From Blattamonas nauphoetae (taxonomy: Eukaryota > Preaxostyla > Oxymonadida): DNA of 32,949 bases. Below are positions 21,601 to 29,491 of this stretch, piece by piece (the stretch's first letter is position 1; every line of letters starts with the position of its first letter). A program made the translations under genes and the position numbers. The DNA lies in the NCBI GenBank assembly GCA_033064195.1, contig JARBJD010000565.1, positions 1 through 32,949 of the forward strand. Reading direction: 5' to 3'. The notes under the pieces were generated by a model. The model saw only the letters and a list, made by a program, of their open reading frames with translations. It was not told where the DNA came from and searched no databases.

Positions 21601-21954
21601 CCAAATTGTCGAGTTCGAGATTCGGAAAAGTTGTTTCCGTGAGTCTTCCTTTTTGTCTGCGAATCCGTTCGATTCGGAATGTTCGGAGAAATCTTCACCG
21701 TTCGTTGTCGATGATGGAAAGATTGATGATTGTTTTCCATTCAGATTAATGGTTGTGGATGTGATTTCATAATTTGACACATGATATCGGCCATTCGGAA
21801 GCACTACGTCGGACTTGGTGATCAGTTTATTGCTATCTTCATTTCGTCCTTGTTGCGAGATGAAAGTGCGCAACGGTCGCAATTTTGGGGAGGGAAAGTG
21901 ATGTTGCGACGTGGACACTGTCAGGAGGATGGACAGGAGGTAGCAGATGTTCAT
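15649..21954 (-). CDS. Giant receptor-like surface protein with beta-helix, Ig-like repeats and pseudokinase
   Basis: This is an uninterrupted 2,101-residue frame ending in TGA. Residues 1-16 form a signal peptide (MNICYLLSILLTVSTS). About residues 90-545 look like a parallel beta-helix of the polymorphic-outer-membrane-protein kind: NNGGAI, GNGGSV, GNSGGSL, FGGGLN and GMGGGI recur about every 30 residues (near 361, 391, 421, 450 and 483). About 555-1420 hold eight repeats of roughly 108 residues, each ending in a (F/Y)G-x-x-YE(I/V) motif. A second beta-helix-like part follows to about 1640. A transmembrane helix (about 1784-1808) is followed by basic residues. The cytoplasmic tail (about 1881-2090) resembles a kinase, with RWMAPEV and the SLGLVLWEIETG-PFGE helix. 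HLSPHWVLFD stands where HRD-x-x-x-x-N is expected, and no DFG is visible, so it is probably a pseudokinase. I infer a cell-surface receptor or adhesin. Confidence 0.88.
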   Translation of the reverse strand: MNICYLLSILLTVSTSQHHFPSPKLRPLRTFISQQGRNEDSNKLITKSDVVLPNGRYHVSNYEITSTTINLNGKQSSIFPSSTTNGEDFSEHSESNGFADKKEDSRKQLFRISNSTIWMSELTFECASAYSSIATISGSCVRIVGSHVISNSEWTPLVIAGGYDGKSSSITIIDSLHTSSCFPSLLPLTSLDISDSWTTHNRESWQLPTEVFVTGSEIEVRDACLVGGTGPLFDFSKLPPTKTDRCSITTTLSSTLLLNTTSDCGNVDMNEGRSGFGNSKSVSQKMIGNCVSCCTNHLYGTGIRDLNLGGSVLCSNTSFTHCTTTTEYQNQHQSIQTVITTPDTLHHFSLCTFKACTTSNNGGAIRMIHVQSDLKIVSCSFDSCSSSGNGGSVFVDQPFRQLSATVASSSFVKCWSDGNSGGSLALSNLQTIAISDCVIVDSQTTRFGGGLNINNWDAQTSNSGLSNCLFKNCVATSTASGMGGGIFFSSCSSIQLKTLRFRDCQSGSRNGHDLSFAYTEPAVSTATVSNCDSTSTPSNNRIAPTTIAVGDVLPNPTQTAAIQSLVAQPTDSTTAEIVVTLDKTVTGTLLVLVSNSEGTTRTEAGKAPNIGRVLVFSIESSTIGQCDATIGDTGLLQRPLSDYKIVSASLSKHTVSFSGVRMSVITHPTLSSAKSDLDESHTHAILNLEGSDLEDGLFKLTLQNGSTIEATFTENKATVDLGMIGESSGWMENEEFEIKSGKNQDESIVVTISSPLSFKIPLAARLIDIEVSDLNDAQTGVTLSFSSRLLKANQEYEITIKTKDGSGEVVMDVTTDNSGSFADQPVILSRSSGNGEGWKKSLVFGEEYEVIGVSAKTEEKDCPTLFSPILLSMPLGQVQVKNAGCSTDQPATTIVWISGSGLIPKETYTLTLSGTPSTDPDPLDIHVRTITVVASSPTEAQSATLPLSTTSDSSLLFGHTYAITAITNGSLTGIIEGTPSFTTRSTPTLKSLSCNLKVGDPKTAEISIVGSGIPNGEYRLALKNKVSGKETEMKIEMTSSAGEVEIDIFSSSSLEYGAKYEVMSLSSSSLTVALPTDPIARLLEIPDAPARVQSASCLVGGSMKTLVEVEICGENLPVGETLSVKVKEVGSGGITTGSEFGLPPTRISSDESTTIEIALYGVSNPCLEYGKTYEITSLTISGSLPSILDDSVRFSVPGEPVRITKASCTHTNPDRTVVTVEGSGFVLGELYSVSVSGQPTDSSSSPPHPLHETSFVVTASTSTNASSTLLQLYPAEGSQLKFSFSYTIVGISYGSVKGVVDSVVFKTQHFIERDDALITKIEAVPANSLNTSITIEVSGTNLPSDTDGLMTLNDSFTFVVSFSSSSFGRSAVIELGVSGSLGFGSEYEITTLENSHQQAIQMTEKTFSTPPKPSQLSLCVCGKDKATGMEMSGADPETCTPIKPAWNTATSLGILDTTMRIVDSADLSSPLIVTNRIPFNLLSYHIAPAMLRTGPLASNPSSALISVEEGGFCRMSFLTISTDLSVSPFKLVSASKGTVEIRSCSTEGTRLNESNNEDGLICGWSSGLIELIESETELNGVSMTEIVVGAIWMSGGKLNITKSDFSQNGPSIDDFPSARQNIHCEGEGTISIDQKTTDETDSMWIDADECTIVGRDSLIASPLFVPTLNSTESKVETDKNGKQTLRVVGKTLMPCGLSLEVFEWDSSKSVEGKNELVDLSTSTTTHWNETEIIIPFSAADVPQLNKKMEWRGRLVFGNGVRTENWMVVSELGSGNKSEGGIGSKWWIPVIICLSCALLVALVIVVCVCMHRKRNSPGRALLKSEEMSPAQVEEDEKMEENDHITNPPNSAFSSVPSGKVEHDTLLEGTRYSSGEGIAPAQSYVEVIVCNESLERSVAVETDTLFNALHKAHSTRFVEKRKVGQAVAKGLAGLVEMRVIADVLTHLSPHWVLFDKNDRVSLKTRERQSVVGESGVGEVGKKATEDGQRWMAPEVGQDGWQQTKENADHGAVFSLGLVLWEIETGVVPFGEVDGAAAQRRLASDEKPRMEKVSDEMQAIIVPCLSLDPSLRPTLKTVLSQLDELDGVPQTSNEKEGHAMSHVG

Positions 21955-22713
21955 CGTGTCTTGGAAACGTGGCCCATAAAACCAGACATGTCATTTCTAG
22001 CAATGCATTCCCAAAAATAAGGTCTGCCCCAACGAGACAGTGACTTGGTGATGAATTAACACCGATGACGCTAAAGTCTGTTGGAATCTTATCTGTTATC
22101 AGTCACTAACTCGTGTTTAGTCATTCCATTGATTGAAGCTGTTTATCACCCTCTTTCGAGTCTTATTCGCATTCTCACAATGAATTATCCACTGTTCGGA
22201 TGTCGTCCACTTCTCGCTCCTCCTTCCGAATACCCTCAGCCCGCTTTTCATCAATCTCTGCATCAACAGCCTCCCTCCAGCCAGCCTCCAGCCTGTTCCC
22301 AACACCCACCATCCGACACAACCACAACTGCCCTTCGTCTGATTGTTGTCAGCCAGCTCCACACGGATTTCCTCCGCAGCAGCCAGCACAGCCAGATGTC
22401 TCAGTCAGTCTGGCTCGATTGAGTGCCCCATCGCAGAAAGCCGACACCGTCATTGATCAACGTGCTCACAGGCTCAATGGGACGCGTAGAGAGCCCGTGT
22501 TGTATTATCCTGGACCAGCCCAGCAGCATCCCCATCCACCGCTCAGTGCGAGGCCCAGGGATGACAGAGGGAGTTGTCATCATCTGTTCGGTCAGTGAAG
22601 TCATTCTTCTCTACACGGTCAGAACCTTGGATCGAACACTGATTGTTTTGTGCCAAAAATGGAGCTCTGAATACACTCCTCTAACAAAATGGGATGATCC
22701 TTTCCACCCATCA
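21955..22713. other. Divergent intergenic region with a Pro/Gln-rich relic
   Basis: The region lies between two genes transcribed away from each other, so it should hold both promoters; I recognise no motif. About 22180-22600 is more G/C-rich and reads in two plus-strand frames as proline/glutamine-rich peptide: MNYPLFGCRPLLAPPSEYPQ in one, CQPAPHGFPPQQPAQPD in another. The switch of frame inside one compositional block suggests a decayed coding piece rather than a gene. Confidence 0.4.
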
Positions 22714-23808
22714 ATGGAAAAAGAACCAGATTCTTTGAAGACTTCAGACAATGACTGCTTGAATTATTCACCGAATTCACATTCAACAGTGGACACTTTA
22801 CAAGAACCCTTCCTGATTTTCGATCCAACATCAGAATTGTCGTTTAAAAGCCAATCTACCTATTTCTGTTCACTTCTTGCCCTCGTGAAAGCAGAACATC
22901 CATTCAACAATGCCCTTCAAGACAAAACTACCCAATTTCTGAAGAGCCTCGAACCAACATGGAGGGATACATCAGATTATGCGGACAAACTCTTGACTGA
23001 TCTCGTTCCCTCTTCAACTGGATCACTTTCTGGCTTTGTTGCGAGCATTTTCACTCTTTTGTCATCTCCCCACTCGACTGTAGTCACAGCAACGTTGTCA
23101 TTCCTCATGGAAACAACCAGAACTGTATCGCCTTCAATTCGATGTCGTCTCGTGGAGTCAGATCTCATCACCAATCTCTTAGCGACTGTTCAACCTCACA
23201 CACTCCCAATCGCAGGAAATGAAATGATCATCATGAATCTAGTCAGAATCATCGATTCATGCATCAATCTCACATCTCCACGATCTCTCAAGAACATTAG
23301 CGTCACAACGGCAGTCGACTTATTCAACCATCGTGAAATGATCTTTCAGAAGGTTGTTCTTCCGTCATCTCAATTTGTGACATTTCTGATCTCAAATCGG
23401 TCCTTCATTGAGGGAAGCATGGCCTACCACTTCATTATTCTATTGGGCACATTCATTCTCAAAGGCCCGTATCATCGTCCAATCTTGGAATATATCATCA
23501 CATCTCCGATTGTGACGGCATTCTCAAGTTGTCTCTCGTTCATCGAAGACAACTCTACTCTCGCAAATTCTTTTTTCATGTTCGACAATTCACTGAGGGA
23601 ATGGACTGAAGAAGGTGCCGAAGTAATCCAATCGTGGATCTGGATGATGCGAGCTCTGTTTTCGGAAGGATTCGAAGATTCGGCCGAACAGATCATGAAA
23701 CATGAAGACGGCGTTACTTCTGACTTCGGGATTGTTGCCTTTTGTCAGTTAATCTCAGGAGATCTGGGATGGAATGCAAAAAAGCCGCGATTGTCGCATC
23801 TCAAATGA
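22714..23808 (+). CDS. ARM/HEAT-like alpha-helical protein, Blattamonas-type expanded family
   Basis: The frame is open from 22423, but the first 97 codons look like chance sequence (mixed Pro/Ile, no helix pattern). I prefer the in-frame ATG at 22714, which gives 364 residues ending in TGA. The protein is rich in leucine-patterned helices, with landmarks FCSLLALVKAEHPFNNALQD, TQFLKSLEP, SIFTLLSSPHSTVVTATLSF, DLITNLLATVQPHTLP and SSCLSFIEDNSTL. I recognise this order (repeat helices, a VVLPSSQFV-type centre, a C-terminal segment with RALFSEGFEDSAEQ) as a large family of uncharacterised proteins in Blattamonas nauphoetae; that is recall, not a search. ARM/HEAT folds usually bind other proteins, but no partner is indicated. 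The alternative starts are 22423 and others in between. Confidence 0.75.
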   Translation: MEKEPDSLKTSDNDCLNYSPNSHSTVDTLQEPFLIFDPTSELSFKSQSTYFCSLLALVKAEHPFNNALQDKTTQFLKSLEPTWRDTSDYADKLLTDLVPSSTGSLSGFVASIFTLLSSPHSTVVTATLSFLMETTRTVSPSIRCRLVESDLITNLLATVQPHTLPIAGNEMIIMNLVRIIDSCINLTSPRSLKNISVTTAVDLFNHREMIFQKVVLPSSQFVTFLISNRSFIEGSMAYHFIILLGTFILKGPYHRPILEYIITSPIVTAFSSCLSFIEDNSTLANSFFMFDNSLREWTEEGAEVIQSWIWMMRALFSEGFEDSAEQIMKHEDGVTSDFGIVAFCQLISGDLGWNAKKPRLSHLK

Positions 23809-24644
23809 CACGTCGAGTCCACCTCTCTCGAATGACTCCACAATGATTTCTGTGGACTCTCCTCGGATGTTGGGAATGCGTTGATTGCTGGTGCGGACGA
23901 ACATATTCTATGATCACCTCCAATCGTCCAGAAATGGTCTGCTCTTTTGGGTTCGTCGTTCTCAACGCGGCTATCTTTGGCTGTCACATTGTCAACCGTC
24001 CTCTCTCCAAACAATTCCTGGTGTCCCTGAACGGCACATTGTGACCAGATTGTCTTTCCCAATCTCGACTTTTGAACGATCACAAAACACATCTCGTTTT
24101 TCTCGTCGCAATGAGATGTACCCCACATTCCCGTCATTCTGCAGCCATCAGCGTTTTGTTTGAGGTCTGTTCATCTATTTTGGTCTTCTTTCATTTGCAC
24201 CATCAGCTCGTGAAACTGTTTTGTTCACAGTGCTCCGAAAAACCCGATTAGCACTCAAAACCCGGATCAAATCAGGTAAGCTGTCTCATCAGCCCACAAA
24301 CCCCACATCGATAATTTCATTGATTATTAGATGGGTAAATGGCAACCTAACGGTCAAACTCAAATTCACTTAAAAAGTCATTTATAAGAATTCACTTATT
24401 AATATATGGGACAATATTTTTGACATCATCGTTCAAAACCTAGAATGGACAATTTCTCAAAATCCGTAAATCCTTCACCAATTGAGATGATATGTATTCT
24501 TTAATTGAGATTCTTGAAGTTTTGATCTCCAAGACTGCTCAACTTTCCGATGTGGTGTGATCGAACCATAATTGTGATATTCTGTCAGAGATTTTCTGAA
24601 AAGGGCGTTTTCCGATTTCGCTGTCTGTCTACTGCAGTTTTGTC
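23809..24644. other. Gene-free stretch after the ARM-like gene
   Basis: Overlapping short frames on both strands (23.75-24.16 kb) show no domain. From 24.3 kb the sequence is A/T-rich. I see no RNA gene or repeat. Confidence 0.5.
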
Positions 24645-24926
24645 ATGAATAAAATTGCCATCAGTATTTTGGATACAGTATGTTCTCTCTATTTTGTCAT
24701 CTCACATCAATCTAACATATTTGGCTTCTCCGTCGTTTTTTTCGCGTTGTTCCTCCTCTATCTCACCTGTATGCTCATTTTTTCTTTCTTCTATCTCTCT
24801 CTCCCAGCAAGACATCCTCACAGTGCTCAACACTTTCTCCTTCCAACGTCCCTTCCCTCAGCTGAGAAAAGCTCAGTGCTTCCCCCCATCACAGGCTGTG
24901 AAGAAAAGAAGTGAGATAAAACTCGG
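24645..24926 (+). other. Possible first exons ahead of the LCAT-like gene
   Basis: A short exon beginning MNKIAISILDT (24645-24677) can splice with GT-AG over a pyrimidine-rich 130-base intron (24678-24807) to a second exon. That second exon begins QDILTVLNTFSFQRPFPQ and ends at a GTGTGC donor at 24927. The donor matches those of the gene downstream. The peptide shows nothing of the LCAT family, so joining it to that gene is only a guess. Confidence 0.25.
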
Positions 24927-25108
24927 TGTGCTCTGCCCTCTAATCTTTGCATCTCTTTGAACATCTCTCAGTCAGCATATCTGCATCCTCGTTGACCAAG
25001 CACCCCTCCCACACGTCTTCACTCCTCTCTCGCCCAACCTCGCCTTCCCCCTGCCATCAGAGGTTCGATCTTTCCCTCTCCATCATTTTTCCTTCCCTCA
25101 TTGTAGCT

Positions 25109-26830
25109 TTTCCGTTCGATCATTTCACGTGATGGAAACTTCGCCTGTGTTGTCATTTCCACGGGATGGATGAAGAACATCAGACAAACGTTCAACACAA
25201 CAGCCATGACCAATCTGACAGTACCCATTTCAACGTTCATGTGAAAGACTTCGGCAGATTGTTTGTGTGCCTCTACCCACTTTTCATCCCCCTCATCCTC
25301 CATCACTGTCTTCCATTCCTCCCAACTTCTCCTTCACTCTCATTTCTGTTCCTATAGGGCGTCAATTTCCTCAACAGCTGACTGGACAAACTCACGAGAG
25401 CTCTTTCCAAAGCAGGCTATGTCGAGCGGAAGTATCAGAACGCTGCCCCTGTGTGTCCCTCAATCTCTCTCATTCTTTCTTTTCTTCATACTTCTTTTCT
25501 CGTCTAGGTTAGTATGATTGGAGACTCGTCAATGTCAACGACAACCCAACCTTTCCGTCTGACAAAGATCTCAAAACGCTAGTCGAACCCGCCTTCCGCG
25601 CGTGTGTCCCCCTCTTCCCCATTCCTCACAGTAACAACAACAAGAAGGTCGTGCTGTGCGGGCACAGTACAGATGACATTATCACCTACCGCTTTCTGAC
25701 AAGTAGCGTCGTAGACCAGTCCTGGATAGACACATACATCTTTGCTGTCATCACTTCGGGTGCTCCCTTCGGTGGTGCTCCAATGGCGGATGGGTTTTCA
25801 GCGTCACCACGAAAGTGACTGTTCTCATGGGTATGCTGGGAGAGCTGAGCCTTCTTTAGGTATTATTGATGATTCACACCATTTTTCTGTTGTACTCGTT
25901 CATTCTTTGTCGTTCTTTCCATCGCAGGTAGGAGCATCCACAATCAGTACTCTGACGCAAGATTGCGCCTGTCTGCACTGGATGATCCCCAACAAGAACA
26001 CCTTCGACGACGACTGCGTCGTTGTCCGGCTCAAAAGTGTGCTTTCCACTTCATCCTTCATCTTATTGACCATTTTCGTTCACATCTTCAAATCACCCAC
26101 AATCCTCTCCCCGTCTCTCCTCTGTCATCTCCTCCCTTCCCCACTCTCTCCTTCTCTAACTCTCCCATCTCTCCCATCTTGCAAAGGTGACAATGTGTGC
26201 AAAATCTTAATGAAGAACATGACGTGGACTGACAACCAGGCAGGCAAGGCCTGTGTGAAGACAGCCGTCCAACGCACACGAAACAACACCGACCAGCCTC
26301 TCGTCCTACCGAAGGTGATGACACACGTGATGTACTCGATTGGTCTGTATTCCTCCTGTTTCTGCCATTCCCATGCTCTCTCCATCATTCTCCGTTTATC
26401 TTGCCTTTTCTGCCCATCATTCGTGTTTCCTTCTTTTCTGATCTTCTTCATCGTCGTTAGGTATCAATGCCACTGCCGGTGTGATTCTGAATGCAACCAG
26501 TCAGCGCTGGTCGTCAGACACGCATTCTGATTACTACATGGATGGTGATGGCACAGTTCCGACTGTTTCACTCAGTAGTGTGTCTCTTTCCCGATCCATC
26601 TCTCTCTGTGCCCTTTCTTGCCATTCTTCTTGCTCTCCCTTCCCTCGCCTTATTCTCCCTCTTTTCTCGTCCTTCGCAGTCACCCCACTGGTGGAGAGAC
26701 ACCTCGCTCGTTTAGTTCCACACATACCGTGGCTGTGACCACATAGGCATTCTTCAAGATGCCGTCCCCATTGCCCGTATTTTGGACATCATTGCCCAGG
26801 CAACTGCCGAGGAAATGGAATATGATGACT
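25109..26830 (+). pseudogene. LCAT/PDAT-family lipase or acyltransferase, intron-containing, decayed
   Basis: Family landmarks appear in order across several exons. They are NVHVKDFGRLF, LTRALSKAGYVERK joined by splicing to APYDWRLVNVN, KKVVLCGHSTDD (nucleophile serine elbow), FAVITSGAPFGGAP, CLHWMIPN, YYMDGDGTVPTVSL (aspartate region) and HTYRGCDHIGIL (histidine region). LCAT/PDAT enzymes move or release acyl chains of phospholipids in secretory or lysosomal compartments. Introns are short and T/C-rich with mostly GTGTGY donors: 25265-25357, 25451-25512, about 25831-25931, 26037-26186, 26343-26460 and 26578-26679. Lesions: an in-frame TGA in the exon 25358-25450, frame changes near 25.22, 25.80 and 26.69 kb, and an in-frame TAG near 26712. 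The serine elbow has aspartates where small residues are usual. I call a recently decayed gene; undetected splice sites could explain one or two of the lesions. Confidence 0.75.
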
Positions 26831-27116
26831 CACTCAACCCTCCCGACTTTTTTAGCCGTCTATGTTCTTTCACCACACCTTTATCCTACTGCCTTTACCA
26901 TTCTGTACTTACAGAGAGTTCCATGCTTTTACTAAATACTGGACCGACATGGTGTCTAGACTATTGTGGAGAGACGTATCTTGATTCTATCCAGAGTCAT
27001 CGAATCCTAATACTCCGTCATGAGGGCCGATCCATTCTCATCCTCCGTGTCATCCTCCATCTACTCATGGATAATACCTCCAACCAAAGCGAAAGCCAAA
27101 GTAGCTGCTGCTAATC
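26831..27116 (+). other. Unexplained stretch after the LCAT-like gene
   Basis: The frame carrying the LCAT histidine motif stays open to 27114, but past about residue LNPPDFF the peptide no longer resembles the family. It may be intron, decayed 3' end or untranslated sequence. Confidence 0.35.
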
Positions 27117-27970
27117 AGGCTAAACTAAAGACTTCTACGGCACCGAAGACAAAATAGAAGACGCAAGGATCCACCCCAGTCACATCACTACATCGCACTC
27201 CGTCACACCCGAATGTCTCAGTGAAACGAAGTCATGCTCTTGGCCCAGCGGACCAGGTCAAACAAGCTCTCTCAGCACAATCGACGCTGCCACCGTTGAG
27301 TTCGAACATCAAGACTCTCCAAATGTTGCTGCCAATCAATGAAAAATAGGAGACGTCCATGCATAGTGTTGTTGAGGAAACATTCGTTTCGATATGTGAC
27401 TTGTCTCAAGGAACAACTGACGAAAAGATTCACCTCGTCAAACCACCCACTCTCCCTGTCCTCATCTGCTTGCTTGAACACCCTAACATGGACATCACAC
27501 ATGAATTCGTCACAACGTTGCACAATATTATCCTCGCTGGCGCCCTGATGATACCGGACAACGAATCACACACAGTTTTTGACAAAAAGGAAGATTCTGG
27601 AAATTTACCAAGAATTTTACAGTCGTGAACGAGGAAGGCTTTTGAGGACAGTAAACGTACAGCTGCGAATACGCTGTGCGTTCTTCACAGAATGAAATTG
27701 CTGGACGATGAGTTCAAGCCGATCATCGCCACGCTTTCCGCTGAAATTGCAAACGGAGAAGATAATAAGAAATCCTACGCGCTTCAAGCAGTCCCATCTC
27801 TGACTGACATCACTGGTCTACATTTATTCATTCCTCCTCATTCAATCACAATCTCTCACTGTTTCTTCGTTGAAAACCACCGGCTCTTCTTGACGCGAGT
27901 ATTTTGCAGCAAAGACAATCAAACACTCAGACGAAACGTGTTCAATTCCATCTTCGGCCTCAACTGAGTT
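27117..27970 (+). pseudogene. ARM-repeat-like fragment with in-frame stops
   Basis: One plus-strand frame reads AKVAAANQAKLKTSTAPKTK, stop (TAG near 27157), a basic proline/serine linker, LQMLLPINEK, stop (TAG near 27347), then HSVVEETFVSICDLSQG, PPTLPVLICLLEHPN and FVTTLHNIILAGA. A TGA at 27626 follows, then FEDSKRTAANTLCVLHRMKLLDDEFKP. The leucine-rich helix pairs look like ARM repeats, related in style to the gene at 22714. The last part (to TGA near 27965) may include an unspliced intron. No start codon with a convincing N-terminus is visible. Three in-frame stops, including both TAG and TGA, make a pseudogene more likely than a coding quirk. Confidence 0.5.
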
Positions 27971-29491
27971 TCGGATTACGTTTAGCAACGATTTTGCCAC
28001 TCAGACAGTTTCTCCATCATTGCTGTCAATCGACGCCCACTCGCTCCCACCTCCTCGCTTTCTAACTTATCTCCACCCACCAGTCACTTTACACAACCCT
28101 GAAACTCTCTGCTTTGCCTCCATCGCAGACAAGTGTTGTCCAGTCGTCGAATGAGATTCAAGTCAAGTGAACTCTATTCTTCTTTTATTGGCAAAACACC
28201 ACTCCTCCTCATCTTCACGTACCTCTTTCCCAACCTCACCGTTTCTGTCGCTGTGATTCAGCCAGGCTCATCACTTCCTTTCGTTTCTCAAACTCCACAA
28301 CATCTGAAGATAAACACACAACGATCACTTTTACATCGCTTGGTGAATGCTACTTTCATGTTTCACCACTTTGGGAGTTCTGAACAACGACACTTTTCAT
28401 TTTTCATTGGAATCCAACTTAGCGTAACTTGGGATGATTCGTTCATATGGAATGACCAATAAGTGATCAAGATGACCAGCAATGAAGTGAAAGTACGGCA
28501 AATTCCCGGATACATTACGATCGTGCTCGTTCAATCAGTCCTCATTCCAATTCTGTCCTCCAGTTGGCGGATGGTTACCATTTCCGTGAAAATGAAGCAG
28601 AAGCTATGGGGAAGGTTTTCACGGGCGGTATCATCACAAATTCTCCTCACCACATTGAAATTGTGTCTGATCGTTCTCTCCCCTCTGGGTTATCCAATCC
28701 ACCTTTAAACGACCGGAAAATGAAGCTTAAATGTCGCAGACCCTCAATAGATCATGAAAGGTGTTCTCTTGATCTGTAGATCCATTTTACGGCCCTGCCA
28801 ACGAGATCAAGTAATTTCAGCTCATTTCGTCAATTTTGTCATTGATTTAATTTTATGAAAACTATCGAGAGAAAAAAGATCGATGGTGAAGTTTTATGAG
28901 AGAGGAATGTGCGCTAGAAACGAAAAGAACGAAGATAGCGTCAGATTCTGAGTTTATCCAGAAGGATCGAGTCATTCATCGAGGAGGAGAAGGAGCATGA
29001 TGTGATTTGGAGGGATTCTGCGAACGAGAGAGATGAAAAGAGCAGGGTGTTCGCGTTCGCTGTGTTCTTTCCATCCTCCTCCCAATAACCATCAGCAGAC
29101 ATATCCTTGGGAACGAACGAACTGGAAACTGAGACAGTACTTCGATGGAGAACTCTACGATCATTTCCTTCACCAGAACTGGTCTTCTTCAGTAAGGTTG
29201 CGCAGTACAGATGACATAAACAGCCGGTAGAAGATATTCATCAACGTGAGGGATGGAAGACGGCGTGGAGCGATGGCAGACAAGACTGCTCACTGTTGAC
29301 GATAAGCTATCGTCTTGCAGCTGATGAAAATGAGGAGTTCATTGTTCTTCACTTTCTGCTCTGAGGACGATGAAGAGCGGTGGAGAGTAAGAGTGGAGGA
29401 CAGGAGATAAGGTGAGCTGCCAGGAAGTTTAACAGCATGGGGAGTCCGTCAGAGCAGGCGACACAGTTGCTGCAGTTGGCGAGTCGCATTG
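27971..29491. other. Stretch without a recognisable gene
   Basis: Short frames at 28133-28462, 28463-28779 and 28976-29230 give peptides I do not recognise, with no helix or domain pattern. A small perfect hairpin, GACGATA-AGC-TATCGTC, lies at 29298-29314. I see no transposon ends or RNA gene. Confidence 0.4.

Noticed and set aside
10925-27350. In-frame TAA/TAG codons in the hAT remnant, the LCAT-like gene and the ARM-like fragment might mean that UAA/UAG code for glutamine, as in the oxymonad Streblomastix.
   Set aside because: The 2,101-codon surface gene and the ARM-like gene use only CAA/CAG for their many glutamines, and the decayed genes also contain in-frame TGA and frameshifts. The standard code with pseudogenes explains this better.
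29298-29314. Perfect 7-bp hairpin GACGATA-AGC-TATCGTC as a possible terminator or RNA element.
   Set aside because: Too short to stand out in 33 kb, no U-run after it and no gene ends beside it.
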